Source: Paenibacillus pabuli (GTDB lineage Bacteria > Bacillota > Bacilli > Paenibacillales > Paenibacillaceae). From it: a stretch of 64,000 bases of DNA. Made by a program: the position numbers and the translations under genes. The notes under the pieces are model-generated. The model worked only from the letters and a program-made list of their open reading frames with translations. It did no database searches and was not told where the DNA came from. The stretch covers positions 868,001 to 932,000 of the forward strand of contig NZ_CP073714.1 in assembly GCF_023101145.1 (NCBI RefSeq), written 5' to 3'. Of this stretch, positions 18,801-26,900 are shown piece by piece (the stretch's first letter is position 1; every line of letters starts with the position of its first letter).

Positions 18801-19326
18801 TAAAAAATATGCGGAGAATTTCATTGTACTGTTAAAGATAGAACTGGCTAAGAAGTTGTTGCAAGTTATAGGGGTTAGCGACTTCAAAGGGTTAAAGAAT
18901 TGGGTCGAAGAACAGCGTGCCAGTGGATCTTATTCGATTAATAAGCTGCCAGATAAAATCCACAACTCTCTTTCCAATGAAAATGAAGAGATGTGGATAG
19001 AGCACTTTTCCGAAACATACGTTGGGGTTAAGGTAGAGAATTGGTCTGATACCACTTATGATTTATTCTTTGCACAACTGAGCCACGATTTAGAGGAGTT
19101 AAGGCTTACTGAGCAGGAAATTGAACAAAGCAACCTAGATGTGGTCTCAATTCAACTTAACAATAGTAGGAAATTGATTAATAAGGTCGATCTGTCTGTG
19201 AAATCGGCTACTGTTTATTCGAATCTAGAAAGAATGATTAATACGGCAGGGAAAAATGTGCCGCGGCAAGAACTTGAGTACCTTATCTATCAGTTATTTG
19301 AAAATTACGTAGTCAAAGCGGAGTGA
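15850..19326 (+). CDS. sspC: Large P-loop ATPase, SspC-like
   Basis: A 1158-residue protein starting 10 nt after sspB. Walker A is GPYGTGKS (residues 51-58) and Walker B is IFIIYDEFARF (D236, E237). The conserved NEGRFRHSIISSIVKKL lies between them and RIEKRFNQYL after. The remaining 900 residues are helical with no motif I recognise. SspC is the ATPase component of the single-strand phosphorothioation complex with SspB and SspD. A related architecture is the BrxC/PglY ATPase of BREX systems, but no pglZ or brxL is present. Codon use is AT-rich compared with rlmD. The stop is 4 nt before sspD. Confidence 0.72.
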   Translation: MAFKSSINIKFDIGNAELFKRYIPTPSHAEAMNGIIDGFAEGANRSHIVIGPYGTGKSLLANVIGSIVSKMASSMEVDSLIEKLEHVDDQVALKIRDASKLTIPYLPILLTGNEGRFRHSIISSIVKKLKEKGIDIVLPGLAAKIINSIKLWEKDFPDTYDKFRLRLEQDGKQSNQWVEEIKKQNETEIKYFSEVYPLLTAGASFDIDYDHSFLSQMEYLATVLQENNLGIFIIYDEFARFLQGLNATKFNESMQDIQDLAEFANRTNSIHLLLIAHKSLRSYFNASNEEVAREFQRIEKRFNQYLVKSDQATFLRISELILTENINQKPVISEATFTRTREMLRKYPLFPSINQTERDELVVRGMFPLHPVSVFLLPHLTSVFGQNERTLFTFLESQETGGLINHIGKSNDYYLGYQLFDFFFPDSNEFGNDDVSEHILLYKKAMARLPEELLNKQSATNLVKFITLWNLCAVQSEQKLNTEFLQFATQMNEDELTDVLPVLIKHKVIRFNRVNDYWELFAGSSVDLHERMEHEKQFLKTDQSKEIEVLHNNLVKKFYFPERYNDEKGMTRFSAVEIVYGKEIIERKLIQKNKLSDFSVYYVLAEDVETHKSLDLVLRGLSRENDRAIFFLHSKPLVDIKHEIYNYLCMDSLRKNKILLTEDKGIKEELEMLFNESKYRISQYLSEIVSYEDERAWYIAGDTVTIRTELDVTEILSDICYELFKCTPVILNDSFNRNAVTGVQRKAAIKLIEKIIEEPRKQQFGIEGHGPDYALFAAIFKNNDRLDENINNLDYSNIINTSFSTLRTRLIDVLESNPTGNFKDLVELFSAPPFGIRKPLIPVLFVALLRDRWNEFMLYRNGMFVPGIDGEAIFEIIVETGAEHYQYVYEHINDSYVEFFNNIERCFVDSLETRLNNQSRLIFICGTLLKWLRSLPRIAQTSVNVDKEFGELRDLIKRSEVDPQQSVAQLLIIYQHNIDKLLATKKYAENFIVLLKIELAKKLLQVIGVSDFKGLKNWVEEQRASGSYSINKLPDKIHNSLSNENEEMWIEHFSETYVGVKVENWSDTTYDLFFAQLSHDLEELRLTEQEIEQSNLDVVSIQLNNSRKLINKVDLSVKSATVYSNLERMINTAGKNVPRQELEYLIYQLFENYVVKAE

Positions 19327-19330
19327 TACG

Positions 19331-20206
19331 ATGGACACCAAAGAAAAAAAGGTTGTACATGTGGCAATGTTTAGCGGCGGAGCTGGTAGTGCGTATGTCG
19401 CTTATCATATGGTACAAACCTACGGTAAAGAGAACTGTATTTTGTTCTTCACAAACACTTTATGGGAAGATGAAGACAATTACCGGTTTATGGAGGAAGT
19501 ATCTAGTCATATAGGTTTGGAAATTACAGAAAGACTCGATGGAAGAACTCCAGAAGAAGTATTCTATGACGAGCGTTTTCTTGGTAATGCGCGTTTGGCC
19601 AAGTGCTCAGAGGAACTAAAAGTAAGGCAAACTATTATCTTCTTGGAAGATGAATTAAGGAATGAAAAAAACCTAGAACCCATTTTGTATTTTGGGATTG
19701 GTCCTCACGAGAAGCATCGTGCTGAGAATTTGAAGGATTTTTATTCTCATTTTCCATTAGAAGCTATTGAAACTCGGTTTCCTTTGATTGAATTGTTCAG
19801 GGAGGACCTTGATGCCAAGGGGATTATACGTGACGAATGGGGAATTGAGTTACCTCGAATGTATAACATTGCTGAGCAGCTAGCCGATGAAGGAAATGAG
19901 AATGCAAAAGTTGTTTTAAGAAATGGTATTAAAGGATTTTCCCACGCAAACTGTGCGGGTAGATGTGTGCGTGGAGGTTATCAGCATTATGCTCTTTTAT
20001 ACGCGATTTGGCCAGAACGCTATCGGGAACAAGAAGAGATGGAAGAGCGATTTAGGGCCAGCCTTCAAAAGGATGTTTCCATTCTGAAAAAGAATGGTGG
20101 TTCATATACAATGAAACAGTTTCGTGAAGTAATGGAAGCAGAGGGGTTCGAAAAGTTCTTGTTTAAAGCTGATGCAGATATTCCTTGTGTATGTTCATTC
20201 TCATAA
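19331..20206 (+). CDS. sspD: PAPS-reductase-like PP-loop protein, SspD-like
   Basis: A 291-residue adenine-nucleotide alpha-hydrolase fold. The PP-loop VAMFSGGAGSAYVAY has SGGxxS at residues 15-20. FFTNTLWEDEDNYRFMEEV follows as in PAPS reductases. Cysteines worth noting are in FSHANCAGRCVRGGY and the C-terminal ADIPCVCSFS, candidates for sulfur relay or cluster binding. SspD is thought to activate the DNA backbone for sulfur replacement. GGAG lies 7 nt before ATG 19331, and coupling with sspC is close. The sulfur donor SspA (a cysteine desulfurase) is not in this island, so a chromosomal IscS/NifS-type enzyme must be assumed. Confidence 0.78.
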   Translation: MDTKEKKVVHVAMFSGGAGSAYVAYHMVQTYGKENCILFFTNTLWEDEDNYRFMEEVSSHIGLEITERLDGRTPEEVFYDERFLGNARLAKCSEELKVRQTIIFLEDELRNEKNLEPILYFGIGPHEKHRAENLKDFYSHFPLEAIETRFPLIELFREDLDAKGIIRDEWGIELPRMYNIAEQLADEGNENAKVVLRNGIKGFSHANCAGRCVRGGYQHYALLYAIWPERYREQEEMEERFRASLQKDVSILKKNGGSYTMKQFREVMEAEGFEKFLFKADADIPCVCSFS

Positions 20207-20222
20207 TACAAAGCCTTCCCTT

Positions 20223-20250
20223 TCGCCGGAAATATTCCGGCGATTTTTTA
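20223..20250 (+). terminator. Rho-independent terminator after sspD
   Basis: TCGCCGGAA, ATA loop, TTCCGGCGA and TTTTTTATTT. It separates the writer operon sspBCD from the dptFGH operon. Confidence 0.9.
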
Positions 20251-20290
20251 TTTCGTGTAGTATTTATATTAGAACGCAAAGGGGGATTTC

Positions 20291-20472
20291 ATGGAATTTA
20301 AATAGAGATAGTTCCTGTGTACATTAAAGTAAAGACGTCGCAACTTGGGATTCACTACCACATTGTAGAATGCAGCATCCCGGATCCAAGATTATAAATT
20401 GTAGCTTACAATGAATTAGAGATTAAGAAATATACTCATCTTATTCTTAATTTAGAGTCAATTGTAATTTAA
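20291..20472 (+). pseudogene. Frameshifted small gene between writer and restriction operons
   Basis: AAAGGGGG precedes ATG 20291 (MEFK). Restoring one base around 20303 opens a frame reading IEIVPVYIKVKTSQLGIHYH, then IVECSIPDPRL, one in-frame TAA, and IVAYNELEIKKYTHLILNLE to a stop at 20470-20472. The composition is plainly protein-like, so this is probably a recently broken gene of about 60 codons, with one frameshift and one nonsense change. No family is recognised. Confidence 0.5.
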
Positions 20473-20583
20473 CCTTCGCATTACTCAGAAAGACAAAGTA
20501 AAATATTTAATAAAACAGGAAAATAGTTGGGAGTTGTCGAATGAATCTTAAGGACCATTTTCTAATAAGGGTGGTAGTACATA

Positions 20584-22422
20584 ATGACTATATTGCAGTC
20601 GGAATGGATTGGGTTTCTCCGACAGTATGGCCCAATTCCGCGTAACGATAACATGTATGATGAAGCGATTCACAGAATTATAAAGCGGAAAAATATCAAG
20701 CCAATTATCGTAGATGCGGTTTATTTAAGTGAGCTTATTGAAAACTATAACTCTCCTGATCCTAAGTCTGTAATACTCACCGGAACGGCTGGGGATGGAA
20801 AGACATACAACTGCAGAGAAATTTGGTTAGCATTAAACGGTTCGCTACAAGTGTGGCAGAATGACGATAAGGTAAAGACGTTAGATCTACCTAATTCTAA
20901 GAGACTTTATGTTATTAAAGATTTAAGTGAGCTGAAAGATGAGGAAAGAGATATCTTAAATCTATTCGTGAACTCGGTCCTTAATCCGAATGATAGTAAT
21001 GTATTTTTAGTTGCTGCAAACGATGGACAGCTAATTGAAGCTTGGAAGCATCTTGGCACAGACCCACACACTGTACAAGTAAAACAGTGTGTGGAAGATT
21101 TGCTGGTTGCTGAAATTAAAGAAAAAAGCGGGTTCAACCTAAAACTATATAATTTAAGCCAAGTAAGCGCGGCAAGACTCTTTCCTCAGATTGTGGATGT
21201 TGTACTGCAACATCCCGGATGGGGTGATTGTAACCATTGCTCTTTGAGAGAAATTGCTCACACGGGTAAGACGTGTCCTATATGGGAGAACCGTAATCGT
21301 CTCGAAGGGAGTAAAGACGATCAACTGATTCGATCACGAGTTACTGATCTTTTGGAGTTATGCGAGTTAAACGGTGTGCACCTTCCTATAAGGCAACTAC
21401 TCCTCTTAGTGTCAAACATGCTTCTTGGTCATCCGGAAGCTAAGGATCGACTTATGTCTTGTTCTGATGCAGCCAAAATAGTTGAGGAAAATAAAACATC
21501 ACTTGCGAGTGTTTACCGAAATATTTTGGGCGAGAATCTAACAGAAAGACGTCGGGAATCTACTGATGTATTTGCTGCACTCGGAAAGTTCGGTATTGGT
21601 TATGAGACAAGTAATACGATCGATAACATTCTAATTTTTGGTGAGGACGATCCTGAACTTAGATCTTACTACGAAGAACTTGTGTTAAACGATACTTACT
21701 ACGGTGCCGACCAGACTTTCCGTGCTAATCAAAAAGAATACCTAGAAGGCGTATTAGATAACGGTGATAACTTTTTAGAATCTCTTCGATCCCAAAGACA
21801 AAGGTTGTTTTTTGTAATCCCTAGAGAAAAAGAGAAGAACCTTAAACTTTGGCATCTTACAACTTTCCAATATGCAGGGGAATTTTTGTCTGATGTTTAC
21901 AGAGTAGCTAAAGATGGTAAAGTTGCTACGCAAATAATTTCGAGAATTTCCCAGGGGTTAAATAGAATTTTTACAGGGTTGTTAGCAAAGAACACTGATG
22001 AATTGATTTTAGCTACGTCTGGGAGCCATTCCCAAGCGAAGGTAAGTAGAATTTTTGAAGAAAGTATTTCGGTGCCGAAAAAACGCGGGGAAAGCATGCA
22101 GATTCGAATGAATACAAATGGTAAGCTAGCAATAGAAGTGAAGTTATCATCTTCTGTTGCTACAGTTGAATTACCGCTTCAGTTGGTTCGTTATGAGTTT
22201 CTTTCAAGAGTTGCCGAGGGTGCATTACCGGGGAGTTTTTCCAGAGAATGTTATGAAGATATCCTAGGTTTTAAAAGCAAGCTTCTTAAAAGACTAGAGG
22301 AGCGCCGTGCTATAGATGAAGAAGACTCGGATGAGGAAAGTGATTTGTCCTTTAGAATCATTCGACTAAATCAAGACGGCCTGATTGACGACAGAATCGT
22401 GGAGGTTAACTACGATGAATAA
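20584..22422 (+). CDS. dptF: DptF/SspF-like ATPase of phosphorothioate-dependent restriction
   Basis: A 612-residue protein with Walker A GTAGDGKT (residues 67-74, in VILTGTAGDGKTYNCREIW). A probable Walker B-type strand is SNVFLVAANDGQLIEAW. A Cys cluster (CNHCSLREIAHTGKTCPI) suggests a metal site. Size and P-loop resemble DptF/DndF, the first gene of the three-gene restriction module that spares PT-marked DNA. Order F-G-H with 8-nt and 4-nt overlaps to the next two genes supports it. The start follows AAGGGTGG. The same module paired with sspBCD has been described as SspFGH. Confidence 0.7.
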   Translation: MTILQSEWIGFLRQYGPIPRNDNMYDEAIHRIIKRKNIKPIIVDAVYLSELIENYNSPDPKSVILTGTAGDGKTYNCREIWLALNGSLQVWQNDDKVKTLDLPNSKRLYVIKDLSELKDEERDILNLFVNSVLNPNDSNVFLVAANDGQLIEAWKHLGTDPHTVQVKQCVEDLLVAEIKEKSGFNLKLYNLSQVSAARLFPQIVDVVLQHPGWGDCNHCSLREIAHTGKTCPIWENRNRLEGSKDDQLIRSRVTDLLELCELNGVHLPIRQLLLLVSNMLLGHPEAKDRLMSCSDAAKIVEENKTSLASVYRNILGENLTERRRESTDVFAALGKFGIGYETSNTIDNILIFGEDDPELRSYYEELVLNDTYYGADQTFRANQKEYLEGVLDNGDNFLESLRSQRQRLFFVIPREKEKNLKLWHLTTFQYAGEFLSDVYRVAKDGKVATQIISRISQGLNRIFTGLLAKNTDELILATSGSHSQAKVSRIFEESISVPKKRGESMQIRMNTNGKLAIEVKLSSSVATVELPLQLVRYEFLSRVAEGALPGSFSRECYEDILGFKSKLLKRLEERRAIDEEDSDEESDLSFRIIRLNQDGLIDDRIVEVNYDE

Positions 22423-23959
22423 TACAAGACTTCCGCGCCCTACAAAGATTGACGCAGATATGTGGGTAGATGAGGCGATCTGGGGGCACAGATTATATGA
22501 TGAGCAGACCCCTTGGCTTTGCTTTATGGAATTTTTAAATGTTATTCAGGCAGAACTTGAGGAAGGCCGAGCTTTTGTTGAAACAGAACCTAACAAACTG
22601 GCTTATTCTCCAAAATCAAGGCTCTATTTAAGAAACATTTTATTTAATAATCCTCAATTAACTCTTATATCGAGTAAGTATAGATATGATGATAAAGAAG
22701 CCTGGCTACAGTGGTACGATGTTATGGGGAAGGGACAAGCGGGTATAGTTAACGCCGACTTTTTATATTTAGAGAAAAGATTTGCGAATTTCGGAGATTT
22801 CGCCTCAGTAATACAGTTTCTTCGGGAAACAACAATTGAAGGCGAGAACAACAAACGTTGGAGTTCACAATTTATTTTTCCATATGGTCCAAACTGCCTG
22901 TATGAAGATCTTAATGTAAAAGATAATGGCTTCACGAATGATAGAAGATTTTTTGGTAGGACAGGTGAACTGTTGTATTTAATGTTGTCACGGAGTGGCA
23001 AAGGAGCCCAAATACTTTCAAACCTCCAAAGAAGCGTTTTAAACCCAACGAATAAGTTTAACCGTTTAGTTGCAGCACTAGAACCGAAAGACGCTGTAAG
23101 CTCATCTCCGGTTCGAACAGGTGTTTATTTGCCCTATCAAGAATTGACTGACTATCAAGCGCTCGCAGATGATTGGTTGCTTTTATTAGAGAGCAGTATT
23201 CCGAACTATGATGCCATTCCTCACCTAGTAAATATAACAGGGCTTCATTTGATAATTTACAGTTTAAATCGGGCAAGAGCCATCTTAGGTGATACTAACA
23301 AGTTAACATTTGTATTAGAAATTGTTTCTCCTAAGAAAACAATTATAAGAGAGCTCTCTTCTGACTCTTTCATTGAGCATAATAATATGTCCCGGAGAGC
23401 GGTAGAGGCTTACATCAGACAGGTTGTAGAAACTGAGTCTTGGAAACAGGTTACGGACATACATGAGGCGATAACATTACTGCAAAATGAGTATGCTTGG
23501 CCGAAAGAAAATAAAGAGAGCGAGGTGGAATCTGCCAATTCACCCGAAGATTTAATTAATATGTTTGTTATGGCAGCAACTAGTAGACACAAACAGCACG
23601 TTAATAAATTTCACGGTGTCTGGGGAAAAGAAATAGGGCTCTCTTCAAGAAGAGGCGCGCGAAGACTTCGTTATGCTCCCCAAGACATGCTTCTAAAATC
23701 TTTAGTATTATGTGTGGTTCCGAAGAGAATGGAGTTTCAGGACTTCTTAGATAATTTATATGAAAAATATGGATTTATCATAGGTGATAAGCAGGCTCTT
23801 GAATTGACGGAGACTGGGAGAGCGGATTTAGAAGCGTTCTCGGACAATGCAAGAAGACTTGAACAACGATTGGCAAGTATGGGGTTGCTACGAAGACTAT
23901 CTGATGCATGCGCATATGTAGAAAATCCTTTTGGGATTCAGGAGGAAGTTTTAGTATGA
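22415..23959 (+). CDS. dptG: DptG/SspG-like restriction module protein
   Basis: A 514-residue protein with no nucleotide-binding motif. The start is ATG 22415, 9 nt after GGAGG and overlapping dptF by 8 nt; the frame is open 10 codons further upstream inside dptF. The N-terminus reads MNNTRLPRPTKIDADMWVDE. A winged-helix-like basic segment (LSSRRGARRLRYAPQDMLLK) lies near residue 415. The C-terminal end runs on the same message into dptH (ATGA overlap). It is named by position between an F-type ATPase and an H-type translocase and by length. The sequence itself is not diagnostic to my eye. Confidence 0.6.
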   Translation: MNNTRLPRPTKIDADMWVDEAIWGHRLYDEQTPWLCFMEFLNVIQAELEEGRAFVETEPNKLAYSPKSRLYLRNILFNNPQLTLISSKYRYDDKEAWLQWYDVMGKGQAGIVNADFLYLEKRFANFGDFASVIQFLRETTIEGENNKRWSSQFIFPYGPNCLYEDLNVKDNGFTNDRRFFGRTGELLYLMLSRSGKGAQILSNLQRSVLNPTNKFNRLVAALEPKDAVSSSPVRTGVYLPYQELTDYQALADDWLLLLESSIPNYDAIPHLVNITGLHLIIYSLNRARAILGDTNKLTFVLEIVSPKKTIIRELSSDSFIEHNNMSRRAVEAYIRQVVETESWKQVTDIHEAITLLQNEYAWPKENKESEVESANSPEDLINMFVMAATSRHKQHVNKFHGVWGKEIGLSSRRGARRLRYAPQDMLLKSLVLCVVPKRMEFQDFLDNLYEKYGFIIGDKQALELTETGRADLEAFSDNARRLEQRLASMGLLRRLSDACAYVENPFGIQEEVLV

Positions 23960-26900
23960 ATCAATTAGAGTTAATTGGGAAGGTAGCGACTGAATATCTT
24001 CGTCGACAATTACAAAATGGCCAATCCGAAGAGGGGACTGCTCGTTTCATACTGGATCGCCTTACTGGAGATCAGGTCACCAATATATGTAAAACGATAA
24101 GTCAAGATATGCTGTTAGTTTCAAATATGGCCATAAAGGTTCCGCGGAAATTAGTTGAAGGAAGCGGGTTGCCTTCTGAGATGGTTACTGACGAGAAGAC
24201 AACATATTGGAGAAATGCTTCTTGTGATAAACCCGCTATTTTATTAGCTAACACGAACGATGATCAAGGACAATCGCTAAGAGATATAACAAAGGTCGGG
24301 GCAGGGGATTTAAAAAGTCAACCAGATATATGGGTACAGGTAGCGAGTAGCAATCTCCCTCTGACTGATGAACAAAAAAGGCACTGGCAGCAAGCGCTGA
24401 AAGGTTTGCAAAAGGCAAATGAGTGCAGCCTTGAGGAATTTAGCGAATTTACTGTAAAAGTACGTGAAACAATTGCGGAGAACGGGATCCCTGTTGTTAG
24501 GGCACTTGGTTGGGCGTTACCTGCGCTACGTATTCCACGTGATTCCTATTATTTTGATGCAATACCCGAGAATGCTTTGGGTCATGCGAGCAGATGGAAA
24601 AAGTTTTTTACAGATGCTTATACCAAAAGAACTTGTTATTTATACAAGCAGCATCCGAATCGTCAAATCATTGAAAATAGTGAGATTCGGGCTTCTTACG
24701 AGAAAGTAAAAAGTCAGATCGATCCATCCGTTCAACCAATTATGGAATTGTTCATTGAATCTTATGTAAGTTGGTCGACTGCATCAGAGAATCTTTCCGA
24801 ATTAGAGTGGGAAACGGATAAAGTCAACCTATTATTTTTCGAATTGAAGCCAATGAAAGTCAACCTAGCAGAAAAAACTAAACAATTATATGATGATGAG
24901 TTTCCCGATACTTTAACGGATGCGGAGATTCTTTATCTTGAGAATTTAAACTCACTCTTTGAAAAGAAAAAAGCGAAGGAAGCTTCAGACGAAGATAAGG
25001 AATTTTACGATAAGCACCGTCATAACTTGGAGACGGACAAGGCACTAAAGTCAGAATGGGATCGTTTCGTTTATGGAAAAGCGATTGAATGCAATGATTT
25101 TTTAGTTGGTTTATTAGAGGCAACTGAGCGCCTATTTGCACAATGCGATAGTTTTATTGGGGATAAGACTCTAAGAATTCGTACTCAGAAGACTACTAGT
25201 AAAAAATCTTGGTTGGATCTAAATGAAGATGTGGGAATGGCCTTCTGTAACGCTTACAAGGGGCTTGAAAAGTTGACCAACTGGCAAGTAAATTGGGAAA
25301 CTTATCATATGTTTAAATACGATGAGTTAGTATTAGAGGCCAGACAGAAAAAAGGCTATAAAAAGAACACCTCAACAGCAAAAGCGGCTATTCAGATCGT
25401 ATTCTACTTAGAGCTTAGTTACCTAGACTTGCAAGGATCAAAGCAAAAGAATGAAGTGAAACTAGTGTGGCATGGTAACGCTCAAGAGATTGGACTTGAG
25501 CTTCACGATGATTTAAGGAGACTTGCTGAACACCCTTTCTCTTATTCTAGTGTATCGCAAAATCCTGTTAGTAAAAAAGGTAAGCTGCAGGGATTATCTT
25601 TGAGCGATGTCGGTACAATTCAAGCAGTATTCGGACAGGATAGGGGTTCCCTAGTTGGAGTATATACAAAAACAACAGACTTGCAAAAAGTAATCTTAAC
25701 CAACCTGAAAAAGTTGCTTGAAGAAGCCAGACTTTCTCAGAGCGATTATGATGCTCTAAATGAAACGTGGGCTAACTTTTCAACTAAGTACAGGCAGTCT
25801 ATAAATGATTGGCTAACTGATGGTATTAATTCTGATTCAATGATTGAGCAAAGTGAACTGTACGATAAGTTCTTAAGTGCCCTACAAGAGCATGCTTTGG
25901 GTGATATGAATCGAATCCATATCGTGCAACCTGTTTTGGATATTGGGAACATCAGGGTGGATGGAGATAAAAATAAGCCAATGACAATAGTGGCTCCATG
26001 GCACCCGATGCGAATGGCGGCAAAAGCAGTTAAGGCGCGGCAAGTCATTGGTTTACTAAATTATGTCTTAACATCGGACCAAATTGACTTTGGCGACCAA
26101 CGCTTGTTCTTTTCGGATCTTAAAGAAGAAATAGTAAGTCCATATTACCCTGAAGTTGCAATAGGGTATAGTGGCCATGAACCGGTGCTTCTTTCTATTA
26201 CAGATACGAAGAATGATTACACCTTAATGGAAAGCCCAGTGCGAACTGAAGAAGAAATGCAGACGAATGAAGATCCAAAAGAAGCAAGTAATAAACTTCT
26301 TAGCTTAGTTGAACGTTACTTAGAACTTCAACCGCATGAAAAGACGAATCTAAGCTTAGTCTTGTACAACTGTGATTCCACAAGACTTCCGGAGGCAATC
26401 GTCAATTCGTTAGCCGCGATGCATGAAGTTGAAGATGAAGTCCGCTGTCAAGTGATTTTGAGGCATCGTGATACAAATAAGCTGAATGAATTATATATGA
26501 AAATGATAGAGAGTACGGATAGTGATGCCGACTCCTTTGTTGCGAGCGAGGTAACTCGTGATTTTATGGCACGTCTCCGAGTAGGCGTCATGGCACATGA
26601 GGCTAATGCATTGGACCACAAAGAGGGAAAGTTAGCCGATATCGTATTCTTGCAAGATGTTATCTCTAGACAGGCTAACCTTGAATGGGATGAGGTTAAA
26701 GTCAGTCAGATGCCAGAACTTCTTTATCACTATCCTCCGCGGTGGGCAAAAAGAAGATCTACGGCGAAGGATGAGCTTAAATCTACGGTTTACTTAGCAT
26801 GTCCAAGTCAGCCTTCTGTTGGATGGTCTTATTTATCGTCGATTTATTCCGTTGTAAAGGGAAAAGACGTTAACCCAGGAACATTCTTTTTACCGGCAAG

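Noticed and set aside
15850..20206. BREX type 4 (PAPS-reductase-like BrxP plus BrxC ATPase)
   Set aside because: A PAPS-reductase-like protein and a large ATPase occur in both systems, but pglZ and brxL are absent and a DUF4007 gene plus dptFGH-type genes are present, which fits Ssp/Dpt better.
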